Below, one piece after another: positions 1-7,745 of a stretch of 29,194 nt of DNA. Position 1 is the stretch's first letter. Every line of letters starts with the position of its first letter. The notes under the pieces were generated by a model. That model was not told where the DNA came from, did no database searches, and saw nothing but the letters and a program-made list of their open reading frames with translations. A program made the position numbers and the translations under genes. This DNA comes from Betaproteobacteria bacterium (GTDB lineage: Bacteria > Pseudomonadota > Gammaproteobacteria > Burkholderiales > SG8-39), in contig JAOUGZ010000003.1 of assembly GCA_029865405.1 (NCBI GenBank), forward strand, positions 1 through 29,194, read 5' to 3'.

Positions 1-1
1 G

Positions 2-223
2 ATCTTCGATGCGGATTCGCACCGCCTCCTCGGCGGCGGCATCGTCGGCACGGGCGCAGGCGACCTGATCAGCGAGCTGGCGCTTGCCGTGGAGATGGGC
101 GCCGACGCCACCGATATCGGCAAGACCGTCCACCCGCATCCGACGGTGTCGGAGTCGATCGGCATGGCGGCGGAGCTGTTCGAAGGCGTGTGCACCGACC
201 TGCCGCCGCAGAAGAAAAAATGA
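2..223 (+). CDS. lpd: dihydrolipoamide dehydrogenase, C-terminal fragment (gene begins before the window)
   Basis: Only the last 73 residues are present, in frame from base 2 to the TGA at 221-223. They cover the dimerisation domain of the FAD-dependent pyridine nucleotide-disulfide oxidoreductase family. The segment [19 protein letters not shown] followed by HPHPTVSES is the typical E3 ending; its second His and following Glu correspond to the catalytic His-Glu pair that comes from the partner subunit. The tail [16 protein letters not shown] resembles the E. coli Lpd end. E3 reoxidises dihydrolipoamide in the pyruvate and 2-oxoglutarate dehydrogenase complexes. The stop codon overlaps the rpiA start as ATGA, so the two are probably co-transcribed and translationally coupled. 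Which complex it serves cannot be told from this fragment. Confidence 0.93.
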   Translation: MFDADSHRLLGGGIVGTGAGDLISELALAVEMGADATDIGKTVHPHPTVSESIGMAAELFEGVCTDLPPQKKK

Positions 224-888
224 CGCAGGACGAACTGAAGCAGCTCGTCGCGCGCGAGGCGCTCAAGTACGTGGTCGAGGACACGGTGGTGGGCGTCGGC
301 TCGGGCTCCACGGTCAACTTCTTCATCGACGCGCTCGCCGGCATGAAGGGCCGCATTGAGGGCGCGGTAGCGGCATCCGAGGCGAGCGCCGCGCGCCTGA
401 AGAAGCACGGCATCCGCGTTTTCGACCTGAATTCGGTGGACGAGCTGCCGGTGTACGTGGACGGCGCCGACGAAGTGAACGAGCACCTCTACATGGTGAA
501 GGGCGGCGGCGGCGCGCTGACGCGCGAGAAGATCACCGCTGCCGTGGCGAAGACCTTCGTATGCATCTGCGACGCCTCCAAGCTGGTCGGCGTCCTCGGC
601 AAGTTCCCGCTGCCGGTGGAAGTGATCCCGATGGCGCGCAGCCACGTGGGGCGCGAGCTGCTCAGGCTGGGCGGCCGGCCCGAGTTGCGCGAAGGCTTCA
701 AGACCGACAACGGCAATCTGGTCATCGATTGCCGCGGTCTGACGATCATGGATCCGCCGCGCCTGGAAGCGGACCTCAACAACATCGCCGGCGTAGTCAC
801 GAACGGCCTCTTCGCGCGGCGGCCGGCCGACCTGCTGCTGCTGGCGGAGGCGGGTGGGGTGCGCACGCTTCGCGCCGGACGGGCGTAA
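220..888 (+). CDS. rpiA: ribose-5-phosphate isomerase A
   Basis: A 222-residue protein, the usual RpiA length (about 220). It interconverts ribose 5-phosphate and ribulose 5-phosphate in the cytosolic pentose phosphate pathway, and in an autotroph it also feeds ribulose 5-phosphate to phosphoribulokinase. Visible motifs are GSGSTV near residue 26 (phosphate loop), DGADEV near residue 85 (catalytic Asp region), [11 protein letters not shown] near residue 98 (catalytic Glu and Lys) and the C-terminal [13 protein letters not shown]. An in-frame ATG exists 30 bases upstream, but the start at 220 gives the family N-terminus MTQDELKQ and an ATGA overlap with lpd. No strong ribosome-binding site is visible, which fits translational coupling. 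It lies about 24 kb from the cbb operon in this window. Confidence 0.97.
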   Translation: MTQDELKQLVAREALKYVVEDTVVGVGSGSTVNFFIDALAGMKGRIEGAVAASEASAARLKKHGIRVFDLNSVDELPVYVDGADEVNEHLYMVKGGGGALTREKITAAVAKTFVCICDASKLVGVLGKFPLPVEVIPMARSHVGRELLRLGGRPELREGFKTDNGNLVIDCRGLTIMDPPRLEADLNNIAGVVTNGLFARRPADLLLLAEAGGVRTLRAGRA

Positions 889-924
889 CATCCCGGTCAT
901 ATCAACATGACAGGCTGAGCGGCG

Positions 925-1623
925 ATGAACGAGCATACCTCCAAGCAATTCGACGCCGAGCTGGAAAGCGTGCGCTCGCGCGTGCTGCAGATGGGCGGGC
1001 TGGTGGAGGAGCAGATCATCCGCGCCATGGAGGCCCTGGCCGCCGGCGACATGGCGCAGATCGACAAGGTGATCGCCGACGACCACCGCGTCAACGCCAT
1101 GGAGGTCGAGCTCGACGAGCTGTGCAGCCACATCATCGCGCGCCGCCAGCCGGCCGCCGTCGACCTGCGCCTCCTGATCACCGTCATCAAGACCATCACC
1201 GACCTGGAGCGGATCGGCGACGAGGCGGAAAAGATCGGGCGCATGGCGAAGCTCATCCACACCGCCGGGCGCCAGCACATGCCGCGCATGGACCTGTCGC
1301 CGGTGGCCGAGCGGGCGCTGTCGATGCTGCGCCAGTCGCTCGACGCGTTTGCGCGCCTCGACGTGTCGGAGGCGATGCGCGTGGTGAAGCTGGACCATGA
1401 GGTGGACGATGCCTTTCGCGCCATCATGCGCCAGTTGATCACCTTCATGATGGAGGATCCGCGCACCATCACGCGCTCGCTCGAGATCCTGTTCATCGCC
1501 AAGGCCATCGAGCGCATCGGCGACCACTCGAAGAACATGGCCGAGTACGTGATCTACATGGTCAAGGGGCGCGACGTGCGCCACACCGCGATCGAAGAGG
1601 TGGAGAAGGAAATCCTGCAGTAA
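925..1623 (+). CDS. phoU: phosphate transport system regulator PhoU
   Basis: A 232-residue all-helical protein with two PhoU repeats. Each repeat has a metal-binding signature: DLERIGDEAEKI near residue 93 and AIERIGDHSKNMAEY near residue 197. PhoU links the Pst phosphate transporter to the PhoR sensor kinase and represses the Pho regulon when phosphate is plentiful. The start at 925 gives the normal N-terminus (MNEHTSKQFDAELESVR). Only a weak GA-rich ribosome site precedes it, 36 bases after rpiA. It stands apart from pstSCAB, which are not seen in this window. The TAA stop is the first triplet of the long inverted repeat that follows. Confidence 0.97.
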   Translation: MNEHTSKQFDAELESVRSRVLQMGGLVEEQIIRAMEALAAGDMAQIDKVIADDHRVNAMEVELDELCSHIIARRQPAAVDLRLLITVIKTITDLERIGDEAEKIGRMAKLIHTAGRQHMPRMDLSPVAERALSMLRQSLDAFARLDVSEAMRVVKLDHEVDDAFRAIMRQLITFMMEDPRTITRSLEILFIAKAIERIGDHSKNMAEYVIYMVKGRDVRHTAIEEVEKEILQ

Positions 1624-1694
1624 ATGGGGACAGACCTCATTTTCCCAGCTGCGCACCAGGCGCAAGCGAGGAAAATGAGGTCTGTCCCCATTTA
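1621..1694. repeat. perfect 25-bp inverted repeat (REP-like palindrome) between convergent phoU and yggX
   Basis: Left arm 1621-1645 (core ATGGGGACAGACCTCATTTT) and right arm 1670-1694 are exact reverse complements, separated by 24 bases. The spacer contains a smaller stem, TGCGC (1650-1654) with GCGCA (1660-1664). The outer ends are TAA on both strands and serve as the stop codons of phoU and yggX. The element is AT-richer than its surroundings. Its symmetry makes it a candidate bidirectional transcription terminator. The GGGGACAGACC core resembles a dispersed palindromic repeat I recall from proteobacterial genomes near REP-associated (RAYT) transposases; that is memory, not a search. No other copy was noticed in this window. 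Confidence 0.9.
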
Positions 1695-1964
1695 CTTGGT
1701 CGGCGGCACGTACCCCGAAGCGGTGTCGGCGCCTTCGCCGAAGAAGTGCTTCTCCATCTGCTCGGCCAGGTACTTGCGCGCCTTGATGTCGGCGAGATTG
1801 AGCCGGTTCTCGTTCACCAGCATGGTCTGGTGCTTGAGCCACTGCGCCCAGGCTTCCTTCGACACGTTCTCGAAGATGCGCTTGCCGAGCTCGCCCGGGT
1901 AGGGCGGGAAATCGAGGCCGTCGGCCTCGCGGCCGAGCTTGATGCATTTCACCGTTCTTGTCAT
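1692..1964 (-). CDS. yggX: Fe(2+)-trafficking / oxidative damage protection protein YggX
   Basis: A 90-residue protein matching the YggX family (about 90 residues). These small cytosolic proteins help protect iron-sulfur clusters from oxidation and are proposed to handle labile iron. Signatures are the N-terminal [17 protein letters not shown] with its conserved Cys, then FPPYPGELG, then the Trp-containing segment [17 protein letters not shown]. The frame is open further upstream, but the ATG at 1964 gives the conserved N-terminus. It lies 17 bases downstream of argA on the same strand, so the pair is probably one transcript. The stop codon falls in the right arm of the inverted repeat. Confidence 0.95.
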   Translation of the reverse strand: MTRTVKCIKLGREADGLDFPPYPGELGKRIFENVSKEAWAQWLKHQTMLVNENRLNLADIKARKYLAEQMEKHFFGEGADTASGYVPPTK

Positions 1965-1981
1965 GACGTGGAAGGTCCGAT

Positions 1982-3301
1982 CTAGATCCGCTTGAGGAAC
2001 ACCTTGGAGCCGCGCTTCCAATTATAGAGCGCCTGGCGCTCGCCGGGCAGCGCCGCAGGGTCCGCGGCCTTGAAGCCCTGCGCGAGAAACCAGTGCGCCG
2101 CGCGCGTGGTGAGCGCGAACAGGCGCCGCACTTTCATCGTGCGCGCGCGCGCCTGGCACGCCTGCAGCAGACGCTCGCCATGGCCCGTATCGCGCGCATC
2201 CGGCGCCACCGCCAGGCAGGCGAGCTCGGCGCTCTTTTCCGGCAGCGGATAGATCGCCGCGCAGCCGAGGATCGTGCCGTCGTGCTCGAGCACGACGAAG
2301 TTGGCGATCTCGCGCTCCAGGCGCTCGCGGCCGCGCTTCACCAGCGTGCCGTCGGCCTCCAGCGGCTCGATCAGGCCGAGGATGCTGCCGACGTCCTCGA
2401 TGCGCGCCTCGCGCAGACGCTGCAGGGGCTCGGCGGTGATCATGGTGCCGACGCCCGAGTGCGTGAACAGCTCGAGCAGCGTCGCCCCGGCCGTGCGCCG
2501 CGAGATCAGGTGCGCGCGCCTCACGCCCGCGGCGAGCGCGGCCAGCGCGTGGCGCAGCGCGCCCGCCGCCTGCGCGCCGAGGTCGGACTTCTTCTTCAGC
2601 AGCGCTTCGGCTTCGCGCGCCGTCATCTCGCCGATCACCGTGCCCTTGCGATCCGCGGGCAGGCGATCGACGAACAGCAGCAGCTTGTCCGCGCCGAGGG
2701 CGGCGGCGACGTTCTGGGCCACGTCCTCCCACGACAGGTTGAAGACCTCTCCCGTGGGCGAGTAGCCGATGTGCGGCACCAGCACCACTTCGCCCGCCTC
2801 CAGGCGCCGAGCGATGGCGATCGCGTCGACCTTGCGCACGAGGCCGGTGAACTGGTAGTCGATGCCGTCGAGCACGCCGATCGGCTGCGCGGCGATGTAG
2901 TTGCCCGAGGCGACGCGGATCTCGGCGCCGGCCATCGGCGAGCTGGGCAGGCCCTGCGAAAGCAGCGCCTCGATCTCCACGCGCAGCGCGCCCGTCGCGT
3001 GCTTCACGGCGGTCAGCGCCTGCGCGTCGGTGACGCGCAGGCCCCTGGCGTAGCGCGAGCGCAGCCCTTTCGCCTTCATTTCCGCCTCGATCTGCGGGCG
3101 CGCGCCGTGCACCAGCACCAGGCGGATGTCGAGCGCGGCGAGCAGGTTCACGTCCTGGATGAACTGCGCGAAACGCGCGCGCTCGGTGATCAGCTCGCCG
3201 CCGAAGCCGATGACGAAGGTGCGCCCGCCGAAGGCGTGCAGGTAGGGCGCCGTCTGGCGGAGCCAGCGGACGAACTCTTCGGGCTTGACGGGCGCGGTCA
3301 T
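1982..3301 (-). CDS. argA: N-acetylglutamate synthase, amino-acid kinase plus GNAT type
   Basis: A 439-residue enzyme of the classical bacterial ArgA architecture. It acetylates glutamate with acetyl-CoA, the first step of arginine synthesis. Residues 1 to about 285 form an amino-acid-kinase fold ([10 protein letters not shown] near 29, [15 protein letters not shown] near 61, [15 protein letters not shown] near 132) that normally binds the arginine feedback inhibitor. Residues from about 295 form the GNAT acetyltransferase domain, with [18 protein letters not shown] as the acetyl-CoA-binding stretch (R/Q-x-x-G-x-G/A variant) and the ending [15 protein letters not shown]. Length and domain order match E. 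coli ArgA (443 residues). It is followed after 17 bases by yggX. No clear Shine-Dalgarno sequence precedes the ATG at 3301. Confidence 0.95.
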   Translation of the reverse strand: MTAPVKPEEFVRWLRQTAPYLHAFGGRTFVIGFGGELITERARFAQFIQDVNLLAALDIRLVLVHGARPQIEAEMKAKGLRSRYARGLRVTDAQALTAVKHATGALRVEIEALLSQGLPSSPMAGAEIRVASGNYIAAQPIGVLDGIDYQFTGLVRKVDAIAIARRLEAGEVVLVPHIGYSPTGEVFNLSWEDVAQNVAAALGADKLLLFVDRLPADRKGTVIGEMTAREAEALLKKKSDLGAQAAGALRHALAALAAGVRRAHLISRRTAGATLLELFTHSGVGTMITAEPLQRLREARIEDVGSILGLIEPLEADGTLVKRGRERLEREIANFVVLEHDGTILGCAAIYPLPEKSAELACLAVAPDARDTGHGERLLQACQARARTMKVRRLFALTTRAAHWFLAQGFKAADPAALPGERQALYNWKRGSKVFLKRI

Positions 3302-3329
3302 GGGCTCGCGCGCGATTCTAAGGCAAGGC

Positions 3330-4094
3330 TCAGAAATCGCCCGCGAGGGCGTTGAGCGCGGCCAGCGCCGCGATGGCGGCGGTTTCGGTGCGCAGCACCC
3401 GCGGCCCGAGCCGCACCGGCACGAAGCCGGCCTCCACCAGCATCGCTTCCTCCTCCGCGATGAAGCCCGCTTCGGGTCCCGAGGCGAGCGTGGCGGCGCC
3501 GTCGAGCCGCGCGGCGGCCTCGCGCAGCCCGAGCTGCGCCGGCGGCGAGAGCAGCAGGCGCATGCCGCCGGCAGTGGGCACGCGGCAGTACTCGGCGAGC
3601 GCCAGCACCGGCAGCACTTCGGGGATGCGGTTGCGGCCGCACTGCTCGCACGCGGCGATCGCCACGCGACGCCAGTGCGCGCGCTTCAGCTCCGCGCGCT
3701 CGCCGCTGATGCGCCCGGTCGAGCGCGCGGCGAGCACCGGCTGCAGCGCGGCAACGCCGAGCTCGGTCGCCTTCTGCACGGTGAAATCCATCTTCTCGCC
3801 CGCGGACACGCCCTGCACCAGGGTTACGGCGAGTGGCGATTCGCGCTCCAGCGGCAGGTGCTGGAGCACATCGACCGTGACGCGCAGGCGGTCCATGGCT
3901 GCGATGCGTCCCGCGTACTCGCCGCCGCGGCCGTTGAACAGGACCACCTCGTCCCCGAGCCGCAGGCGCAGCACGTGCACGGCATGATGTGCCGCATCCT
4001 CGGGCAGGAGCGAAACGCCGCCGGCACGCAACGGGTTCTCGGTATGGAAGCGCGCTACGCGCCCGGGCTTTTCATGCATACTCGGATTCTGCAT
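3330..4094 (-). CDS. rsmE: 16S rRNA m3U1498 methyltransferase RsmE
   Basis: A 254-residue SPOUT-family methyltransferase that N3-methylates U1498 of 16S rRNA. The N-terminal PUA-like part contains EDAAHHAVHVLRLRLGDEVVLFNGRG. The C-terminal knotted SAM-binding part has VQKATELGV, RIPEVLP, LASGPEAGF and LGPRVLRTETA, all family hallmarks. The ATG at 4094 is chosen because AGGAG lies six bases upstream on the minus strand. A second in-frame ATG at 4079 (MHEKPGRVARFH) is also possible and nearer the usual N-terminus. With the 4094 start, its initiation codon overlaps that of the divergent cupin gene inside one CATG. Confidence 0.94.
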   Translation of the reverse strand: MQNPSMHEKPGRVARFHTENPLRAGGVSLLPEDAAHHAVHVLRLRLGDEVVLFNGRGGEYAGRIAAMDRLRVTVDVLQHLPLERESPLAVTLVQGVSAGEKMDFTVQKATELGVAALQPVLAARSTGRISGERAELKRAHWRRVAIAACEQCGRNRIPEVLPVLALAEYCRVPTAGGMRLLLSPPAQLGLREAAARLDGAATLASGPEAGFIAEEEAMLVEAGFVPVRLGPRVLRTETAAIAALAALNALAGDF

Positions 4095-4443
4095 GAAGCA
4101 CTCCTGGCACGCGACGACGCGCGACGCGGCCGCCGCCCCCATCCCCGACGGGCGGCGCTCAGCCGAGATCCTGAGGAACGGCAGCCTCGAGGTGCGCTGG
4201 TACGCGCCGCGCGGCTCGGACCCGCAGACGCCGCACGATCGCGACGAGGTCTACGTTGTGGCGAGCGGCCGCGCCGCTTTCGTGCGCGGCAGCGAGCGCG
4301 TCGCCGTGGGCACGGGCGACCTGCTGTTCGTGCCCGCGGGCATGGAGCACCGCTTCGAGGAGCTGAGCGGCGACTTCGCCACCTGGGTGATGTTCTACGG
4401 GCCCCTGGGCGGCGAGCGCGACAATCCTTTCGCCGCGCGCTAG
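4093..4443 (+). CDS. small single-domain cupin protein
   Basis: A 116-residue protein with one cupin barrel. The first cupin motif is around residues 48-66 (HDRDEVYVVASGRAAF, with metal-ligand-like His and Glu). The second is around 76-90 (GDLLFVPAGMEHRFEEL, with the conserved PAG and His). No other domain, signal peptide or membrane segment is visible. Such cupins bind a metal and may act as dioxygenases, isomerases or ligand binders; substrate cannot be assigned. It is convergent with the FecE-type ATPase, and the two genes share one CTAG as overlapping TAG stops. No good ribosome-binding site precedes the ATG, so the true start could be slightly different. Confidence 0.85.
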   Translation: MKHSWHATTRDAAAAPIPDGRRSAEILRNGSLEVRWYAPRGSDPQTPHDRDEVYVVASGRAAFVRGSERVAVGTGDLLFVPAGMEHRFEELSGDFATWVMFYGPLGGERDNPFAAR

Positions 4444-5210
4444 AGCACCGGCAGGCACACGCTGGTGCCGTCGAGCGGCGCAACGTGCACTTCGACGCCG
4501 TACACCAGGCGCAGGTTCTCCGCCGTAATGACCTCGGCGGGTGTCCCCTGGCGCAACGCGCCGCCCCGCGCGAGCAGCAGCACGCGGCTCGCGGCGAGGA
4601 ACGCCTGGCTCGGGTCGTGCGAGGAGAACACCACCGCGTAGCCCTCGGCGGCGAGGCGCCGGATCTCGCGCAGCACGCGCACCTGGTTGCCGAAGTCGAG
4701 GCTCGCGGTGGGCTCGTCGAGCACCAGCGCGCGCGCGCCCTGCGCCAGCGCGCGCGCGATCATGGTGAGCTGGCGCTCGCCGCCGGAGAGCTCCGTGACC
4801 ACGCGCTCGGCGAGCGCGCCGATGCCGAGCGCCTCGATCGCGCGCTCCGCGGCTTCGCGGTCGGCGGCGCCGGGCGCGGCGAACAGGCCGACGTGCGCCG
4901 TGCGCCCCATCAGCACCACGTCGCGCACCGTGAATGCGAACTGGGCGACGTGGCCCTGCGGCACGTAGCCCACGCGGCGCGCGACCTCGCTTCGGGCGAG
5001 CGCCTCGAGTGGCTGCCCCTCCAGGCGCACCTCGCCCGCCTGCGCGGCGAGCAGGCCGAGGATCGTGCGAAAGAGCGTCGTCTTGCCGCCGCCGTTCGGC
5101 CCGAGCACGCACAGCACCTCGCCGGCGCCGAGCTCGAGCTCGAGATCGCGGCCCACCGGCCGCCCCGGATAGCCGTAGCCGAGCTGGCGTGCCTGCACCC
5201 TCACTGCCAT
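4440..5210 (-). CDS. FecE/BtuD-type ABC transporter ATP-binding protein
   Basis: A 256-residue ATPase of the iron-chelate/heme/cobalamin importer family. Walker A is GPNGGGKTT near residue 37, the Q-loop lies in VGYVPQG, the signature motif is LSGGERQL near residue 138, Walker B is ALVLDEPTASLD near residue 158, and the H-loop is SSHDPSQA. The frame is open far upstream, but the ATG at 5210 gives the family N-terminus (MAVRVQARQLGYGYPG) and overlaps the permease stop by ten bases. It would power the preceding FecCD-type permease. No periplasmic binding protein or TonB receptor gene is next to it, so the ligand is unknown. Confidence 0.93.
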   Translation of the reverse strand: MAVRVQARQLGYGYPGRPVGRDLELELGAGEVLCVLGPNGGGKTTLFRTILGLLAAQAGEVRLEGQPLEALARSEVARRVGYVPQGHVAQFAFTVRDVVLMGRTAHVGLFAAPGAADREAAERAIEALGIGALAERVVTELSGGERQLTMIARALAQGARALVLDEPTASLDFGNQVRVLREIRRLAAEGYAVVFSSHDPSQAFLAASRVLLLARGGALRQGTPAEVITAENLRLVYGVEVHVAPLDGTSVCLPVL

Positions 5211-6217
5211 GCGCGCCTCGCGGTGGCGAAGAGCCACAGGAAGAACGGCGTGCCGATGAGCGCGGTGAGCACCCCGGGAGGAATCTCGATCGGCGCCACC
5301 GTGCGAGCGAGCGTGTCCACGGCGAGCAGGAAAGCCGCGCCGAGCACCATGGACAGCGGCAGCAGGCGCGAGAACTCGGGGCCGATGAGCATGCGCGCGG
5401 CGTGCGGGATGAGCAGCCCGACCCAGCCGATGATGCCGGAGATCGCCACCGCGGCCGCCGTCATCAGCGTCGCCGCGCATACCACCGCGATGCGCAGGCG
5501 CGCCACCGGCACGCCGAGCGCGCGCGCCTCGTCGTCGGAGAGCGAAAGCAGGTTCATGCGCCAGCGCAGGAGATAGAGCGGCACCAGTCCGGCGAGGGCG
5601 AAGGGCGCCGCGAGCGCCAGGTCGCCCGGCGAGACGGCGGCGAGACTGCCGAGCAGCCAGTAGGTGATCGCCGGCAGCTGGTTGTAGGGGTCGGCGAGGT
5701 ACTTGAGCAGCGCGATCAGCGCCCCGAGCAGCGTGCCGAGGACGATGCCGGCGAGGATCAACGACAGGATCGGGTCGTGGCGGCGCACGTTCGCGCCCAC
5801 CGCGTACACCAGGCCCACGGCGGCAAGGCCCCCGGCGAAGGCGCCGAGCTGGATCACGAGCGCGCTCTGCGAGAAGAAGATGCCGAGCACCGCGCCGAGC
5901 GCCGCGCCGGCCGAGACGCCGAGGATATCGGGCGAGACGAGGGGATTGCGGAACATGCCCTGGTAAGCGGTGCCGGCGGCGGCGAGCGCCGCGCCGACGA
6001 GGAGCGCGGCCAGGATGCGCGGCCCGCGCACCTGCAGCACCACGGTTTCGGCCGACGGGGCGACGGCGTAGTCCGTGCCGAAGAGCTTGTTGGCGGCGAT
6101 CTGCAGGAGCTCGCTGAGCGAAATCGGGAAGCGCCCGAGCGCAAAGGCCAGCGCCGCGAGCAGGACCAGGACCAGCGCCGAACCGGCGTACGCGAAGGCG
6201 CGCGAGCGCCCGGTCAC
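5201..6217 (-). CDS. FecCD/BtuC-family ABC importer permease
   Basis: A 338-residue inner-membrane protein with about ten hydrophobic helices, the usual length for FecD/FhuB-half/BtuC permeases. Family segments include LRGPRI-type VLQVRGPRILAALLVGAALA near residue 62, GMFRNPLVSPDILGVSAGAALGA near residue 90, and near the end GIIGWVGLLIPHAARMLIG, which couples to the ATPase, followed by IEIPPGVLTALIGTPFFLWL. The GTG at 6217 is preferred: it overlaps the UxaA-type dehydratase stop as GTGA and precedes the first membrane helix by the expected distance. Family members carry ferric siderophores, heme or vitamin B12. Coupling to a sugar catabolic operon is unusual. Confidence 0.92.
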   Translation of the reverse strand: MTGRSRAFAYAGSALVLVLLAALAFALGRFPISLSELLQIAANKLFGTDYAVAPSAETVVLQVRGPRILAALLVGAALAAAGTAYQGMFRNPLVSPDILGVSAGAALGAVLGIFFSQSALVIQLGAFAGGLAAVGLVYAVGANVRRHDPILSLILAGIVLGTLLGALIALLKYLADPYNQLPAITYWLLGSLAAVSPGDLALAAPFALAGLVPLYLLRWRMNLLSLSDDEARALGVPVARLRIAVVCAATLMTAAAVAISGIIGWVGLLIPHAARMLIGPEFSRLLPLSMVLGAAFLLAVDTLARTVAPIEIPPGVLTALIGTPFFLWLFATARRAWQ

Positions 6218-7734
6218 ATCGTCGCGCCCACGACCCAGGGCGCGAACTCGTCCTCTCCGAAGCCCAGTGCTTCCGACTTGGTGCGCCTGCCCGACGCGGT
6301 CTCCAGGATCAGCTTGAAGATGCGCGCGCCGACCTGCTCCACGGTCTCCGTGCCGTCGACGATGGTGCCGCAGTTCACGTCCATGTCCTCTTCCATGTGC
6401 TGGTAGAGGCGCGTGTTGGTGGCGAGCTTGAGCGAGGGCGAGGGCTTGCAGCCATAGACCGAGCCGCGGCCCGTGGTGAAGCACACGACGTTGGCGCCGC
6501 CCGCGACGTGGCCCGTGACCGAAACCGGGTCGTAGCCGGGCGTATCCATGAACACGAACCCCTTGGCCGTCACCTTCTCGGCGAACTGGTACACGTCCGT
6601 CAGGTTCATGGTGCCGCCCTTGGCCGCGGCGCCGAGGGACTTTTCCAGGATCGTGGTCAGCCCGCCCGCCTTGTTGCCGGGCGAGGGGTTGTTGTTCATC
6701 TCCATGTTGTTGCGCCGGGTGTAGTCCTCCCACCAACGGATGCGCGCCAGCAGCTTCTCGCCCACCTCGCGCGACACCGCGCGGCGCGTGAGCAGGTGCT
6801 CGGCGCCGTACACCTCGGGCGTCTCGGAGAGGATCGGCGTGCCGCCGTTGCGTACCAGGAGGTCCGCCGCCGCGCCGAGCGCGGGATTGGCGCTGATGCC
6901 CGAGTAGCCGTCCGAGCCGCCGCATTCGAGGCCGAGGATCAGGTGGCTCGCGGGCACGGGCTCGCGCTTCACCTTGTTCGCTTCCGGCAGCAGCGCCTTG
7001 ATGCGCGCGATGCCGTCCTTCACCGCCTTGGTGGTGCCGCCCTTTTCCTGGATGGTGAAGGCCTGGAGCTTCTCGTTGACCTTCAGCTTGGCGCTGCCCA
7101 TCCAGGTGTTGAGCTGGTTCGCCTCGCAGCCCAGGCCGATGCTCACCGTGGCGTAGAAGTTCGGATGCTGCGCGTAGCCGGTGAGCGTGCGGCGCAGCAG
7201 CTCCATGCCCTCGCCTTCGGAGGCCATGCCGCAGCCGGTCTTGTGCGTGAGCGCCACCACCCCGTCCACGTTCGGATAGTCGGCGAGGTTGTTCCTGAAG
7301 TGATCGGCCACCATGCGCGCCACGGTCGCCGAGCAGTTCACGCTGGTGAGGATGCCGATGTAGTTGCGCGTGGCGACGCGGCCGTCGGATCGCACGATGC
7401 CCTGGAAGGTGGCGGGCGGCTGCGCGTACTCGATCGGCTTCACGCCGGCGCAAAAGGCGTAGTCGCGCTCGAACTCGCCCATGGCGAGGTTGTGCACATG
7501 CACGTGATCGCCCGGGCGGATCGCCTGGGTGGCGAAGCCGATGACCTGGTTGTAGCGGCGCACCGCCTTGCCGGGCTCGATGGCGCGCGTGGCGAGCTTG
7601 TGCCCGGCCGGGATCATCGCCCCGGCGCGCACGTTCTCCTTTTGCACCAGCGTGCCGGCGGGAATCTCGACGCGCGCGATGACGACGTCGTCCTCGGGAT
7701 GCAAACGGATGGTGAGTTCGGCGGCTTGCAGCAT
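6214..7734 (-). CDS. UxaA/GarD-family (altronate/galactarate-type) sugar-acid dehydratase
   Basis: A 506-residue enzyme (E. coli UxaA is about 495 residues). Residues 1-100 form a SAF-type N-terminal domain with a His-containing end (RPGDHVHVHNLAMGEF). The rest is the D-galactarate dehydratase/altronate hydrolase domain: RSDGRVATRNYIGI near 116, HKTGCGMASEGEG near 167, LGLECGGSDGYSGISANPALG near 272, MEMNNNPSPGNKAGGL near 350 and DVNCGTIVDG near 460. Family enzymes use Fe(II) or another divalent metal to dehydrate an aldonic acid to a 2-keto-3-deoxy acid. Members acting on D-altronate, galactarate, D-arabinonate and L-fuconate are known; which applies here cannot be read from sequence. A GAGGAGG site 7 bases before the ATG at 7734 overlaps the upstream gene's stop. 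Confidence 0.92.
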   Translation of the reverse strand: MLQAAELTIRLHPEDDVVIARVEIPAGTLVQKENVRAGAMIPAGHKLATRAIEPGKAVRRYNQVIGFATQAIRPGDHVHVHNLAMGEFERDYAFCAGVKPIEYAQPPATFQGIVRSDGRVATRNYIGILTSVNCSATVARMVADHFRNNLADYPNVDGVVALTHKTGCGMASEGEGMELLRRTLTGYAQHPNFYATVSIGLGCEANQLNTWMGSAKLKVNEKLQAFTIQEKGGTTKAVKDGIARIKALLPEANKVKREPVPASHLILGLECGGSDGYSGISANPALGAAADLLVRNGGTPILSETPEVYGAEHLLTRRAVSREVGEKLLARIRWWEDYTRRNNMEMNNNPSPGNKAGGLTTILEKSLGAAAKGGTMNLTDVYQFAEKVTAKGFVFMDTPGYDPVSVTGHVAGGANVVCFTTGRGSVYGCKPSPSLKLATNTRLYQHMEEDMDVNCGTIVDGTETVEQVGARIFKLILETASGRRTKSEALGFGEDEFAPWVVGATM

Positions 7735-7745
7735 GTCGCGCCTCC

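Noticed and set aside
1624..1902. Plus-strand open frame beginning right after phoU
   Set aside because: It starts inside the inverted repeat and runs antisense through yggX, with no recognisable domain and no ribosome site.
3285..5576. Very long plus-strand open frame opposite rsmE, the FecE-type ATPase and the permease
   Set aside because: The translation is low-complexity Arg/Ala/His-rich with no family motif. Genes with clear motifs occupy the other strand or frame. High GC leaves few stop codons, so such shadows are expected; similar ones lie opposite the dehydratases, the ABC permeases, argA and cbbL.
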